The notes below the pieces were generated by a model. That model ran no database searches. It saw only the letters and a list, made by a program, of their open reading frames with translations, and was not told the origin of the DNA. The translations under genes and the position numbers were made by a program. From positions 18,291,266-18,355,265 of the forward strand of contig NC_087166.1 in the NCBI RefSeq assembly GCF_035594125.1: DNA of 64,000 nucleotides, in the 5' to 3' direction. The stretch comes from Scylla paramamosain (Eukaryota; Arthropoda; Malacostraca; Decapoda; Portunidae). Of this stretch, positions 20,503-35,127 are shown one piece after another (position 1 is the stretch's first letter; the number at the start of each line of letters is the position of its first letter).

Positions 20503-21515
20503 CAAGCCCTCAGAAGGCTTATGATGGGATCCCTCCTATTATTCTCCGGAACTGTGCATTCGTGCTTGCACTTTGCCGAATGAAATATTTCCTGTCCTCT
20601 TTAAACTCTTCCAAATAATCTACCTTTCTTTCTTGCTGGAAGTTTGCCACAAATCAGCCCGTTTCTAAAAAGGGTGACCGTTCTAATTCCTTAAACTACC
20701 ATCCTATTCCTTTAATTTCCAGCCAATGTAAAGTTTTTTTTTTTTTTAATCTATCCTTAAAAGGAAGATTCATAAACATCTTTTGCTAGTATGGTTTCTA
20801 TCAAGACCGCTCTACTAGTGATCTCCTGTCATTTTCTACTGAATCTGCGTCATCCTCTTTTAGGTATTTTGGTGAAACTTTTCATGTTGCCTAAGACATG
20901 TCAAAAGCTTTTGATAAAGTCTGACACAAAGTTTTGATTTCCAAATTACCATCTTACGGTTTCTATCCTTCTTTGTGTAACTTCATCTCAAGTTTCCTTT
21001 CTGACCATTCTATTGTTACTGTATTAAACAATCACTGTTCTCCTAAATCTACTAACGGTGGTGTTCCTCAAGGACAAGGCGCTCCACTCTTTTAGCTCTT
21101 TTAGAAAGGGTGGAATCAAACGTTTTTCGTCTTATCAACTCCTCTCCTGTAACTGACTCTTCAGTCTCTCATCGCTGCAATGTTACATCTCCTGCTATCT
21201 TTTGCCACTATTTTAATGCTAACTGCTCTTCTGATTTTGCTAATTGCATGCCTCTCCTCTTCCCACGGCTTCAGTTCACAAGGCTCTTCTTTCTCTCACC
21301 CCTATTCTGCTCATCTCTCTGATAAACTCTGGAACTTCCATTCTGCTTCTGTATTTCCTCTTTCCTATGAATTGAACTCTTTCAGGAGGGAAGTTTCAAG
21401 GTACTTATCCTTTCATTTTTGACTACCGCTTTTGACTCTGTTTGGGGACCGGTACCTCAGTGTGCCTATTTTTTGTATTACAGTTATGTTGCTCTTGGCC
21501 TCTCCTACATAAAAT
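20503..21515 (+). mobile_element. LINE copy D, internally deleted RT to 3' end
   Basis: Starts at the RT block matching 'RKAYGPDGVPPIVLRNCA' in other copies, runs to GVPQG at 21060, then jumps directly to the THTALLDRVES block, so about 0.5 kb including the YADD region is deleted. It ends at the 'gttgctcttggcctctcctacat' 3' UTR block near 21510. Confidence 0.8.
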
Positions 21516-22220
<705 letters not shown>

Positions 22221-22250
22221 GTGTGTGAAATTTTATTATATAATTTTCAG

Positions 22251-22398
22251 GTAATAACCTTTGCTTTTCCTCCTGACGTCATGTATCGGAGGGGGAGTGA
22301 CGGGCAATTACTGGAGCGTTTTGGTCATAACATTCGCCTTGTGGAAACGATTGCTGAAGTTTTCAATTTCACCATTACTTTTTTGGAACCACCTAAAG
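22251..22398 (+). CDS. Ionotropic receptor gene, exon 2 of 4 seen
   Basis: The acceptor 'ttatataattttcag' ends at 22250; the donor 'aaag|gttaga' starts at 22399. Entry is phase 0 and exit phase 1, over 148 nt. It encodes VITFAFPPDVMYRRG, then LLERFGHNIRLVETIAEVFN and FTITFLEPPK. This is the start of the S1 half of the ligand-binding domain: a beta strand with the P-P motif, the G-x-x-x-x-x-I/L helix, and the A-x-x-x-N-F-x-x-x strand found in IRs. The donor gttaga is weaker than gtaagt but plausible. The phase-1 end pairs exactly with the exon at 31199 to give K-G-E-L-W-G. Confidence 0.82.
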
Positions 22399-22435
22399 GT
22401 TAGATTGTATAATTTTTTTTTTGAAGCACCTAAAG

Positions 22436-23248
22436 GTTTGATCGTATCAACATTGTCTGTCAACATCTACCTTTCCTTCTTGCTGGAAGTTTGCCTACAT
22501 TCGGCTTGTTCATAAAAAGGGTGACCGTTCTAATCCCTCAAACTACCGTCATATTCCTTTAATTTCCTGGCTATCTAAAGCTTTTGAATCTATATTCAAC
22601 ACGAAGATTCTTAAGCATCTATCACTTCACAACCTTCTATGTCATCACCAGTATGGGTTCCATCAAGGCCGCTCTACTGGTAATCTTCTGGCTTTCGTTA
22701 CTGAGTCTTGGTCATCCTCTTTTAGAGAATTTTGTGAAAGTTTTCCTATTACCTTGTATATATCAAAAGCTTTTGATAAAGTCTGGCTCAAAGCTTTGAT
22801 TTCAAAACTACCCTCCTACGGCTTCTATCCTTCTCTCTGTAACTTCATCTCAAGTTTCACTTATGACCGTTCTATTGCTGCTGTGGTACACGGTCACTGT
22901 TCTCCTAAATCAATTATCAGTGGTGTTCCTCAGTGGTCCTGTCACCCACTCTCTTCTTATTATTCATGAATGACCTTCTAACCCAAACTTCTTGTCCTAT
23001 CCACTCCTGTGCTAATGATACCACCCTGCACAATTTCCACGTCTTTTCATAGACGTTCGACACCTCATGAAGTAAAAATTTCACGCAGAGAAGCCACACA
23101 ACGCCTGACTTCTGATCTTTCTAAAATTTCTGATTGGGGCAGAGGAAACTGGGTATTGTTCAGTGCCTCGAAAACTCAATTCCTCCATCTATCAACTCAA
23201 CACAACCTTCCAGACAACTATCCAATCTTCTTCTCTGACACTCACCTT
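22436..23248 (+). mobile_element. LINE copy E, RT segment
   Basis: Truncated at both ends. It starts near LSTLSVNIYLSFLLEVCLHS, contains the palm blocks AFDKVWLKALISKLPSYGFYP and SGVPQ (22920), and ends at FFSDTHL, where the T-rich tail side of copy F begins. Confidence 0.85.
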
Positions 23249-24443
23249 TTTATTTATTTATTTATTTATTTATTTATTTTATGTAGGAAAGACACTGGCC
23301 AAGGGCAACAAAAATACAATAAAAAAAATGCCCACTGAAATACCAGTCCCATAAAAGGGTCAAAGCAGTAGTCAAAAACTGATGAATAAGTGTCTAGAAA
23401 CCTCCCTCTTGAAGGAATTTAAGTCATAGGAAGGTGAAAATACAGAAGCAGTCAGGGATTTCCAGAGTTTACCAGAGAAAGGAATGAATGATTGAGAATA
23501 CTGATTAACTCTTGCATTAGAGGGGTGGACAGAATAGGGGTGGGAGAAAGAAGAAAGTCTTGTGCAGCGAGGCTGCGGGAAGAGGGGTGGCATGCAGTTA
23601 GTAAGATCAGAAGAGCACTTAGCATGAAAATAGCGGTAGAAGACAGCTGGATATGCAACATTGCGGCGGTGAGAGAGAGAGGCTGAAGACAGTCAGTTAG
23701 AGGAGAGGAGTCGATGAGACGAAAAACTTTTGATTCCACCCTGTCTAGAAGAGCAGTATGAGTGGAACCCCCCAGACATGTGAAGCATACTCCATACATG
23801 GACGGATAAGGTCTTTGTACAGAGTTAGCAGCTGGGGGGGTGAGAAAAACTGGCGGAGACGTCTCAGAACACCTAACTTCATAGAAGCTGTTTTAGCTAG
23901 AGATAAGATGTGAAGTTTCCAGTTCAGATTATAAATAAAGGACAGACCGAGGATGTCCAGTGTAGAAGAGAGGGACAGTTGAGTGACATTGAAGAGGGGA
24001 TAGTTGTCTGGAAGGTTGTGTCGAGTTGATACATGGAGGAATTGAGTTTTTGAGGCAGTGAACAATACCATGTTTGCTCTGCCCCAATCAGAAATGTTAA
24101 AAAGATCAGAAGTCAAGCGTTCTGTGGCTTCCCTGCGTGAAATGTTTACCTCCTGAAGAGTTGGACGTCTATGAAAAGTGCAGGGTGGTATCATCAGCGT
24201 AGGAGTGGATAGGACAAGAAGTTGGGTTTAGATCATTTATGAATAATAAGAAGAGAGTATGTGACAGGACAGAACCCTGAGGAACACCACTGTTAATAGA
24301 TTTAGGAGAAGAACAGTGACTGTCTACCACAGCAGCAATAGAACGGTCAGAAAGGAAACTTGAAATGAAGTTACAGAGAGAAGGATAGAAGCCGTAGGAG
24401 GGTAGTTTTGAAATCAAAGCTTTGAGCCAGACTATCAAAAGCA
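23249..24443 (-). mobile_element. LINE copy F, RT palm to 3' tail
   Basis: Inverse of the LINE. The tail is (TTTA)n at 23249-23280 on the + strand, then the 3' UTR, the C-terminal domain (23372-23800), the thumb region (23745-24194) and the palm with an intact catalytic box in HSYADDTTLHFS near 24190 and SINSGVPQGSVLSHTLFLLF near 24270. It stops at LKALISKLP at 24443, where + strand LINE sequence begins. Frames 23452-24444 are only lightly broken, so this copy looks younger than A or C. Confidence 0.88.
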
Positions 24444-24763
24444 ATGTTGCATATCTAGATGTCTTCTACCGCTGTTTTCATGCTAACTGCTCTTCTCACC
24501 TCTATTCTGTCCACCTCTCAAATGCAAGAGTTAACCAGTATTCTCAATCATTCATTCCTTTCTCTAGTAAATTCTGGAACTCCCAGTCTGTTTCTGTATT
24601 TCCACATTTCTATGACTTGAATTCCTTCGTGAGGGAGGTTTCAAGACACTTATCCTTCAATTTTTTGACTTTGGACGCTTTTCAGGGACTGGCATCTCAG
24701 TAGGGCTTTTATTAATATTGGATTTTTGTTGCCCTTGGCCAGTGTCCCTCATTTATAAAAAAA

Positions 24764-24794
<31 letters not shown>

Positions 24795-24814
24795 AAAAAA
24801 ATAAAAAAAATAAA

Positions 24815-24860
<46 letters not shown>
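24444..24860 (+). mobile_element. LINE copy G, 3' end with microsatellite tail
   Basis: Starts at the NVAYLDVFYRCFHANC block, has a short deletion, then NARVNQYSQSFIPF and the 3' UTR with 'ttgcccttggccagtgtccctc' at 24728. The tail is (AAAT)n (24758-24800) followed by (AAT)n to 24860. Confidence 0.85.
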
Positions 24861-24861
24861 G

Positions 24862-24974
24862 AAAGCTTCAAAACCTTTCAAGATGTAACTCCTCTCTCCA
24901 GTTAATTTTCAATACCTTTACTTTTTCACCCTGATGGGACCACTGCCATATCACTTTATCTCTAAAAGCTGAAA
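24862..24974 (+). mobile_element. LINE fragment H
   Basis: A roughly 110-bp + strand piece from the linker between endonuclease and RT; it contains FHPDGTTAISLYL and precedes an inverted junction with copy I. Confidence 0.7.
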
Positions 24975-26654
24975 TCTGAGGAACACCACTGTTAATAGAT
25001 TTAGGAGAAGAACAGTGACTGTCTACCACAACAACAATAGAACGGTCAGAATGGACACTTCAGATGAAGTTACAGAAATAAATATAGAAGCTACAGGAGG
25101 GTAATTTAGAAATCAAAGCTTTGTGCCAGACTCTATCAAAAGCTTTTGATATATCCATCAAACATCAGCAAACGTTTCACCAAAATCTCTAAAAGAGGAT
25201 GACCAAGACTCAGTAAGGAAAGCCAGAAGATTACCAGTAGAGCGGCCTTGATGGTACCCATACTGTCGATCAGATAGAGGGTTGTAAAGTGGTAGATGTT
25301 TAAGAATCCTCCTATTCAGGATAGATTTAAAAATTTTAGATAGGCAGGAAATTAAAGCAACAGGACAGTAGTTTGAGGGATTATAAGGTTCACCTTTTTA
25401 GGAACAGGTTGAATGTAGGCAAACTTCTAGCTAAAAGGAAAGGTAAATGTTGACAGACAGTTGAAAGGGTTTGACTAGGCAAGATGCAAGCACGGAGGCA
25501 CAGTTTCGGAGAACAATAGGAGGAACCCCATCAGATCCATAAGCCTTCCGAGTGTTTAGGCCAGAGAGAGCATGGAAAACATCATTGCGAAGAATTTTAA
25601 TAGGTAGCATGAAGTAGTCAGAGGGTGGAGGAGAGGGAGGAAGAGGCCCTGAATCGTCCAAGGTAGCGTTTTTAGCAAAGGTTTGAGCGAAAAGTTCAGC
25701 TTTAGAAATAGATGTGATAGCAGTGGTGAAAGCAAAGTTATTGGATATATTTTTGGCTAGATGCCATAAGTCATGAGGGGAGTTAGATTTTGAAAGATTT
25801 TGACACTTTTTGTTAATGAAGGAGTTTTTGGCTACTTGGAGAACAGACCTGTCAAGGTTCTGAGCAGAAATATAAAGTGCATGAGATTCTGGTGATGGAA
25901 TATATGCGGTTGTGATCAGATTTATAAAAGAGAGAAGATAGGGTGATAACATAAGCTGAAACGTTTAGAGGTTAAGAAATTATCAAGAATATTTGGTGTA
26001 TCTCCAAGACGATCAGAAATATGAGTAGGGTGCTGCACCAGATGCCCCAGGTCGTAGAAGATTGCAAAGTTAAACGCTAATTCATCGTAAGAATCATTGA
26101 AGGGAGAGGAAATCCAACGCTGGTGTTGAGCATTGATATCTCCAAGAATGGAGATCTCTGCAAAAGGAAAGAAAGAATATGCTCCATTTTGGAAGTTACT
26201 CGTAAGTACTCAAAGAATTTTTGTTAATTTTTGTTTAGACAGAGGAGTTAAGTGAAATTTATACAACACAAATACAATTATTTTAAGAGTGACTGTGTAG
26301 TCGTACCCAAATGCTGGAAAATTCGGAAGATACAAGAGCGTCACCATAAGAACATGTTAAATCGTTCCAAGCATAGACGCGACATCCAGCTTTGGATTTA
26401 AAATGTGGACTTTAGACACCTGTGTTTTTATTATAAGATGCGGTTTAGAGGAGAGTTGGTGTTCTACAGACTGATCATTAGATATTAGACCGTGCATGTT
26501 ACATAAAAAGTTCATGAAGGAACAGTTGAGACACTTGATCGATCCAGATCCAGACACGTGATCGATACCAGAAGGGTATTTCTCGTTCCCTCCTTAAACG
26601 GAAAATCCGAGGCTGGTGTAGAGGTCGCCATGTTTAACTAGTTTTGAGTGAAGT

Positions 26655-26738
<84 letters not shown>

Positions 26739-26990
26739 GTGTGAGATAAGGTGCATGCAGTTTTGTGTGAAGGAAGAATTAGGTGCATGTGCTTTTGTGT
26801 GAAGAAAGAGAATTGTCTTCAGAGTGTAGGCTGTTCTCTTGAGCTGTGAGTCAGTGAGGTCACAGCTAGGTTATTGGCCAGTTCACAGTACCCCATGAGC
26901 TAGTGTTTCAGACTTCACTGGGAGTAATTATCTCTTAAGATAAGCTGGTCCATGTGGAACCGGATCTTGCACATATATATGCATAGATTT
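24975..26990 (-). mobile_element. LINE copy I, 5' UTR to RT
   Basis: Inverse copy covering the 5' UTR (26640-26990, with a (TG)n tract), the leader whose ATG lies at 26631 (MATSTPASDFPF), the endonuclease in broken frames (AEISILGD near 26150), the linker and RT frame 25431-25952 (KAYGSDGVPPIVLRNCASVLA at its end), down to SINSGVP at 24975. It shows that the short leader peptide precedes the endonuclease in a different frame. Confidence 0.82.
26656..26742. repeat. (TG)n microsatellite in LINE 5' UTR
   Basis: About 43 GT units with one change to GC; it occupies the same 5' UTR position as the (AC)n of copy A and the short (TG)n of copy L. Confidence 0.95.
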
Positions 26991-27004
26991 ATCTGTGCGG
27001 TATA

Positions 27005-29560
27005 CCTCTAACCTAACTTCTCTGGCTATAAGAAACTCTTTGACTACTTAACTTCCAAAGTGGAGCACATTCTGACTCTCTTCCCTTCTCCATTCTTGGA
27101 GACCTCAATGTTCAGCACCAGCTTTGGCTTTCCTCTCGCTTCACTGACCATCCTGGTGAATTAGCCTTCAACTTTGCTATCCACCACGACCTAGAGCAAT
27201 TGGTGCAATACCCTACTCGTATTCCTGACAGTCTTGGAGATAAGCCCAACATTCTTGACCTATTCCTGACCTCTAAACCCTCTGCTTATGCTGTCACCCT
27301 CTCTTCTCCGATCACAATCTCATATCTGTATTTTGTCCCATCGCTCCAATCCCTCCTCAGGATTCCCCTAAGCGAAGGTGTCTCTGGCGTTTTGCCTTTG
27401 CTAGTTAGAGGGACCTGAGGAGGTGTTTTGCTGATTTTTCTTGGAATGACTACTGCTTCCGTGTCAGAGACCCGTCTTTCTGTGCTGAGCGCATAACAGA
27501 GGTGATAGTGCCTAGCATGGACGCGTACATTCCTTACTCTTTTTCTCGACCTAAACCTTCCAAACCTTGGTTCAACGCAGCCTGTTTTCATGTTTATATG
27601 ATAGAGAGGTGGCCCACAAAAGGTACTTAAGCCTTCCATCACCAGAATCTCATGCACTTTATATTTCTGCCCGGAACCATGCCAAGTCCGTTCTCCAACT
27701 AGCCAAAAACTCCTTCACTAACAGAAAGTGTCAAAATCTTTCAAGATCTAACTCCCCTCGTGACTTTTGAGATTGAGCCAAAAAAAAGCTGAACTCTTCG
27801 TTCAAACCTTTGCTAAAAACTCTACCTTGAACGATCCTGGGCATGTTGCTCCCTCTCCTCCACCCTCTGAATACTTCATGCTACCTATTAAAATTCTTCA
27901 CAATGATGTTTCCCATGCCCTCGCTAGCCTAAACACTCGGAAGGCTTATGGACCTGATGGAGTCTTTACTATTGTTCTCCGAAACTGTGCCTCCGTGCAC
28001 GCACCTTGCCTAGTCAAACTCTTTCAGCTCTGTCTGTCAACATCTACCTTTCCTTCTTGCTGGAAGTTTCCTTACATTCAGCCTGTTCCTAAAAGGGATG
28101 ACCGTTCTAATCCCTCAAACTACTGTCCTATTCCTTTAATTTCCTGCCTATCTAAAGTTTTTGAATCTATCCTCAACAGGAAGATTCTTAAATATCTATC
28201 ACTTCACAACCTTCTATCTCATCGCCGGTAAGGGTTCCGTCAAGGCCGCTCCACTAATGATCTTCTGGCTTTCCTTACTGAGTCTTGATCATCCTCTTTT
28301 AGAGATTTTGGTGAAATCTTTGCTGTTGCATTGGATATATCAAAAGCTTTTGATAGAGTGTGGCACAAAGCTTGGATTTCCAAACTATCCGCCTACGGCT
28401 TCTATCCTTCTCTCTTTAACTTCATCTCAAGTTTCCTTTCTGACCGTTATATTGCTGCTGTGGTAGACGGTCACTGTTCTCCCAAGTCTATCAATAGTGG
28501 TGTGTTCCTCAGGATTCTGTCCTATCACCGACTCTCATCTTATTATTCATTAATGATCTTCTAAACCCAACTTCCTGTCCTATCCACTCCTACGCTGATA
28601 ATACCACCCTGCACTTTTCCACGTCTTTTCATAGACGTCCAACCCTTCAGGAAGTAAACATTTCACGCAGGGAAGCCACAGAACGCTTGACTTCTGATCT
28701 TTCTAAAATTTCTAATTGGGGCAACGCAAACTTGGTATTGTTCAATGCCTCAAAAACTCGATTCCTCCATCTATCAACTCAACACAACCTTCCAGACAAC
28801 TATCCCCTCCTCTTCAATGAAACTCAACTGTCCCCTTCTTCTACACATAACATCCTCGGTCTGTCCTTTACTTATAATCTGAACTGGTAATTTCAAACCT
28901 CATCTCTAGCTAAAACAGCTTCTATGAAGTTAGCCGTTCTGAGACGTCTCTGCCAGTTTTTTCTCACCCCCCCCTCCAGCTGCTAGTTCTGTACAAGGGC
29001 CTTATCCGTCTATGTATGGAGTATGTTTCACATGTCTGTGAGGGAGGGGTTCCACTCATATCGCTCTTCTAGACAGGGTGGAATCCAAAGCCTTTCGTCT
29101 CATCAACTCCTCTCTTCTAACTGACTGTCTTCAGCCTCTCTCTCATCGCCGCAATGTTGCATATCTAGCTGTCTTCTACCGCTATTTTCATGCTAACTGC
29201 TCCGCTGATCTTGCTAACTGCATGCCTCTTCTCCTCCTGCGGCCTCGCTGCACAAGACTTTCTTCTTTCTCTCACTCCTATTCTGTTGACCTCACTAATG
29301 CAAGAGTTAACCAGTATTCTCAATCATTCGTCCCTTTCTCTGGTAGACTCTGGAACCCCCTGCCTGCTTCTGTATTTCCACCTTCGTATGACTTGAATTC
29401 CTTCAAAAGCGAGGTTTAAGACCCTTATCGTTCAATTTTTGACTACCGCTTCGGAGCCTTTCATGAGACTGGCATGTCAGTGGGCATTTTGTTTTTTATT
29501 GTATTTTTGTTGCCCTTGGCCAGTGTCCTCCTACACACACACACAAAAAAAAAGAAAATA
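27005..29560 (+). mobile_element. LINE copy J, endonuclease to 3' end
   Basis: One of the most complete copies. Endonuclease blocks start near 27030, with HPTRIPD-type sequence at 27200. The linker frame 27567-27770, the RT frame 27767-28231 (LNTRKAYGPDGV, then SNYCPIPLISCLSKVFESIL), the palm frame 28331-28564, a catalytic box changed to YADN at 28590, the C-terminal frame 29078-29419 (LINSSLLTDCLQPLSHRRNVA) and the 3' UTR ending 'ccttggccagtgtcctcctac' then ACACAC and A-rich tail. A few frameshifts. Confidence 0.88.
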
Positions 29561-29642
29561 TCAAGGAGCAGTGCCAAAACGTAGGAAATAAACGTGTTTT
29601 ATGTTGCTATACTCGTGCTTTTATTCATCTGGAGTAATTATT

Positions 29643-31106
<1,464 letters not shown>

Positions 31107-31198
31107 TGTTTTATTCGCCAACGATATACCATCCTTGCATCATTGTACTGATCCTCTTCTTCATCACATGTATATGCACTTTCTTCTGACCATTGCAG

Positions 31199-31356
31199 GT
31201 GAGTTGTGGGGAGAACCATTGGAAGATGGGACCTGGAATGGCATGGTGGGGATGCTAGGCCGAGGCGTGGGTGATATCGGTGTTGCAAATTTTTATATTA
31301 CTGCTTTGGAGGGAAGAAGAGAGTTTACGGACTATTCTACTCCCTTTGGTCAAGAG
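31199..31356 (+). CDS. Ionotropic receptor gene, exon 3 of 4 seen
   Basis: The acceptor 'tcttctgaccattgcag' ends at 31198; the donor 'caagag|gtatgt' begins at 31357. Entry phase 1, exit phase 0, 158 nt. It encodes [19 protein letters not shown], then [20 protein letters not shown] and [13 protein letters not shown]. This is the core of S1: the W-G...G-x-W-N-G-M-V-G-x-L motif, the D-I-G-x-A strand and the R-x-x-x-x-D-x-S-x-P-F motif are hallmark features of IR/iGluR ligand-binding domains. The usual Thr and Arg contacts of true glutamate receptors are not evident, favouring an IR over a synaptic receptor. Confidence 0.9.
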
Positions 31357-31359
31357 GTA

Positions 31360-31509
<150 letters not shown>

Positions 31510-32087
31510 CACTTCTTTCAATGTTTTATTTATTTTTTTTTGCAAACAAGAGTTGTTCTTTATCTATAGTTTATGGATGATAGGTGCATTTGTTGGTTTG
31601 TTATAATAATAATAATAATAAGGAGAAGAAAGTAAGAAGAGGGAAAAGGTAACATAAGAGGGGAAAGGTACATACTGTGAATCACTGCAAACATACTCCA
31701 AGCTGTATTATCCAGTCAAATTTAATCCTACCAAATAGGCAGGAGTTGATCTCATATTTGGCATCATATGAATGTTGAACTGAATCAGTACATTTTATAG
31801 TATTGATATATTCTCATTATTGCTGTTTCTAAGGTCTCGCGGGAACTTTGTTCCTATCTTGATATCTTAGCAGGGAAACTAGAGATGATATTTTTTTAAT
31901 AAGAATAAAAAAAAAGAAATAAATAAATAAATAAAATATGACTAGGAAGATCGTTCAAATTGTCTTCTATTGTGAAGTTGAGGCAGGAAATTTCTTTAAG
32001 GCAACGCTAGAGCTGGTCACCGCCAATGCTGCTTCCAATATTGATGAATATGTCGTCAGTATAGCAGCAATGCACATCAGGCTTAAA

Positions 32088-32273
<186 letters not shown>

Positions 32274-32323
32274 TATATAATATATATATTATTGCTAATC
32301 ATAACTTGTATTATCTTTTCAAG

Positions 32324-32475
32324 GAATCTTGCTTCCTATTGCGTAAGGAGGCACCCTCACCTCGATGGCAGTCTTTGGCTCTGCCATTTACAGGTGATAC
32401 CTGGTTAGGTATACTAGTGGTGGTTTCTCTCATGGGACCAATATTCTACTGTTTAGCTTCATTTTCCACAACAAG
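32324..32475 (+). CDS. Ionotropic receptor gene, exon 4 of 4 seen
   Basis: The acceptor 'tgtattatcttttcaag' ends at 32323; the donor 'acaag|gtattt' begins at 32476. Entry phase 0, exit phase 2, 152 nt. It encodes [36 protein letters not shown] and [15 protein letters not shown]. This is the end of S1 (the R-K-E-x-P-x-P-R-W link) and the first transmembrane helix, beginning P-F-x-x-x-T-W-x-x-I-L as in IRs. The pore loop, M2, S2 and M3 must lie in later exons; none was found down to 64000. Confidence 0.85.
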
Positions 32476-32538
32476 GTATTTTAACAGTATATATAAATGA
32501 TGGAGCATATATGTTGAAACAAAAATAATAAATTATAT

Positions 32539-32679
<141 letters not shown>

Positions 32680-32829
32680 TGGGTAACAGTAATTGTGTTC
32701 AGGGAGACCCAATGAATTATGAAAACAGTTTATATTTCAATATTTATATCTAATACTTGAATTAAAGGTTGTCAGATAATTAGACACTTGTAGCTCAAAT
32801 ATCCATGACCCACCTATAAATACAATGTT

Positions 32830-33513
32830 TTTTTTTTTTCTCATGTAACAGGGAAACTGGCTAAGGGGAACAAAAAAAAAAAACACTGAGATGCCAGTCC
32901 CAGAAAAGGGACAAATGCGGTAATAAAAAATTGAAGGATAATTGTCTTAAACCTCCCTCTTGAAGGAATTCAAATCATAGGAAAGTGAAAATACAGAAGC
33001 AGACAGGGAGATCCAGAGTTTACCAGAGAAAGGGATGAATGACTGAGAATATTGGTTAACTCTTGTATTAGAGAGGTGGACAGAATATAGGGTGAGAGAA
33101 AGAAGAAAGTCTTCTGCACCAAGGCCGCTGGAGGGGAGGCATGCAGTTAGCAATATCAGGAGAGCAGTTAGCATGAAACTAGCGGTAAAAGACATCTAGA
33201 GATGCAATATTGCGGCAATGAGAGAGAGGCTGGAGACATTCAGTTAGAGGAGAGGAGTTAATGAGACGAAATACTTTTGATTCTACCCTGTCTAGAAGAG
33301 CGGTATCAGTGATACCCCCCAGACATGTGAAGAATACTCCATACATGGACGGATAAAGCCCTTCTACAGACCAAAACTGGCGGAGACATCTCAGAACACC
33401 TAACTTCATAGAAGCTGTTTTAGCTAATAGTGAGATGTGAGGTTTCCAATTCAGATTAAAAGTAAAGGACAGACTGAGAATGTTCAATGTAGAAGAGAAT
33501 AGTAGAGTAAGTG
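32830..33513 (-). mobile_element. LINE copy K, 3' part
   Basis: Inverse 3' fragment with a T-run tail at 32828-32840, the 3' UTR ('ggaaactggctaaggggaac'), and frames 32947-33195 and 33179-33541 carrying NTRVNQYSQSFIPFSGKLW and MKLGVLRCLRQFW blocks. It is truncated at the DT-LT block at 33513, beside the palindrome and LTR element. Confidence 0.85.
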
Positions 33514-33528
33514 TCACCAGGGTCGCCT

Positions 33529-33703
33529 TGTAGCGGGACACAAGTCACCGCTCCTAGCACTCCGTTTTCTGTTAATTTATCACCCTTCCGTTTTCACTCT
33601 CTATACTGCACAGACTTTTATCTTTCATATCTTTTTCATCACTTTATACACTTCTCGCTTGAGCAACTTCCGGGCGGCCAAGTAGCTCCTCATCTTCGCT
33701 ACA
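33529..33703 (+). repeat. 5' LTR
   Basis: 175 bp, TG...CA ends, two mismatches with the 3' LTR (a/c in 'ctctata/ctctcta' and t/c in 'catctt/cacctt'). Confidence 0.92.
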
Positions 33704-33705
33704 AT

Positions 33706-33719
33706 TGGTGACCCTGTTG
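33706..33719 (+). promoter_or_regulatory. Primer-binding site, tRNA-Trp type
   Basis: TGGTGACCCTGTTG lies two bases after the LTR. The first nine bases complement the CCA-ended acceptor stem of animal tRNA-Trp, the primer known for CsRn1-clade elements. Later bases diverge. Confidence 0.6.
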
Positions 33720-33729
33720 TTTTTCCGGA

Positions 33730-33790
33730 ATGAGCAGCCAAGTCCACCCTGCTGCTATCCTCCAACCACCTACAACCACAACTACAACCG
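33730..33790 (+). pseudogene. Gag N-terminal stub
   Basis: ATG at 33730 opens a frame MSSQVHPAAILQPPTTTTTT in the position and sense expected for gag. After about 17 codons it runs into sequence belonging to the RT (YNRFIPSCSLLLQPL), marking the rearrangement breakpoint; most of Gag is missing. Confidence 0.6.
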
Positions 33791-33910
33791 CTTCATCCCC
33801 AGCTGCTCACTACTTCTTCAGCCGCTCTGGACTGTCCTCTCTTGCAAGGCTTGATCATCGCGTAGAGCGGCTGAAGAAGTAGTGAGCAGCTGGGGATGAA
33901 GCGGTTGTAG
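33782..33910. repeat. Perfect 47-bp inverted repeat, 35-bp loop
   Basis: 33782-33828 and 33864-33910 are exact reverse complements, each encoding YNRFIPSCSLLLQPL on opposite strands. It marks the left breakpoint of the inverted segment and would form a strong hairpin. Confidence 0.92.
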
Positions 33911-35086
33911 TAGTTCAGCATCCCCAGGAATTGCTTGAGTTGGCGCTGTGTTGTAGGCTTGGGGAAGTTCTGGATGGACTCGCACTTTTCTTGCAGTGGA
34001 GTGATGCCTTCCAAGGAGACAGTGTGGCCAAGGAAGGTGATGGAGGGGACCCCAAACACAGACTTGTCGATGTTGACTTGCACCCCGTAGTCTTGCAAAC
34101 GGGTGAGTACTTGCTGGAGGTGCTGTTGGTGCGTCTCTGCGTCAGGACTGGCGATGAGGAGGTCGTCGATGTACGCGAAGCAGAAGGGGAGACCTCGAAG
34201 GACTTCGTTGGAAGGTTTGAGCGGCATTCCTCAAACCAAAGGGCATCCTGACGTACTCGAACAATCCGAAGGGTGTGATGAGAGCAGTCTTCGGAATGTC
34301 CGCTGGATGGACGGGGATGTGGTGAAAAGCTTTCACAAGGTCGATCCTCGAGAAGTAGGTGCATCCAGAGAGCTGAGAAGAGAACTCCTGGATGTTAGGC
34401 ACTGGGTACCTGTCCTCGACGGTGCGCGAGTTGAGAGCGCGGTAGTCTCCACATAGTCGTAGTTCGCCATTTTTCTTAGGCACGATGTGGAGAGCGGAAG
34501 ACCAGTTGCTGGAGCTGGGCCGTATGATGCCTTGCTGAATGAGGGACTCGAACTCTGCCTTGGCTTGTCTGGCGCGCTCTGGAGCTAGGCGGCGGGCCTT
34601 GGCGTGGGTAGGAGGTCCCTTGGTCTCGATGTGGTGCGAGACGTGGTGTGTGACCGGCTTGCTGGCTGAGTACGGCTGCGTCAGCGTAGGAAAGGACTTC
34701 AGCAGGGAGGAGAACTGGTGGTCTGCCTTGACGAGGGAGATCTGTGTGCTATCACCATGAGTGACCTGTCCCTTTGTTGTGACTGAGGTGAGAGGATCGA
34801 GCAGCTTCCGACCCTTGATGTCCACTAGGAGACCGAAGTGTCGGAGGAAGTCAGCACCTAGAATTGGTTGCGTGACAGCTGCTACGTAGAACGTCCACTC
34901 GAAGGTACGGCGGAGGTTCAGGTGAAGTTGCAAGGTGCGTCGCTTGTACACAGGAATCTCCGTACCACTGGCGGCGTGATGGTGAAGGATGGGAGGCAAC
35001 GTCCGGTCTACACCAGGGACAGGGAGAATACTGACGTCTGCACCAGAGTCGATGAGGAACTTGGTCCGGGAGAGAGGGTCATACAA
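33793..35086 (-). pseudogene. Inverted protease and reverse transcriptase
   Basis: Frame 34142-35086 carries an aspartic protease (FLIDSGADVSILP, catalytic DSGA at about 35039-35050) and RT blocks 1-4: EFESLIQQGIIRPSSSNWSS, HIVPKKNGELRLCGDYRALN and MPFGLRNAAQTFQR. A frameshift near 34220 passes to frame 33793-34227 with the catalytic box FAYIDDLLIASP (YIDD at about 34162-34173) and FLGHTVSLEGITPL, then LNYYNRFIPSCSLLLQPL. Beyond this the frame runs into the hairpin. RNase H, which should follow, is instead at 35439 on the other strand. Enzyme copies cDNA; here non-functional because of the frameshift and inversion. Confidence 0.9.
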
Positions 35087-35127
35087 CTTCAGTAGCGCAG
35101 ACGAGGTGTCGCGAACACTATGCGCCG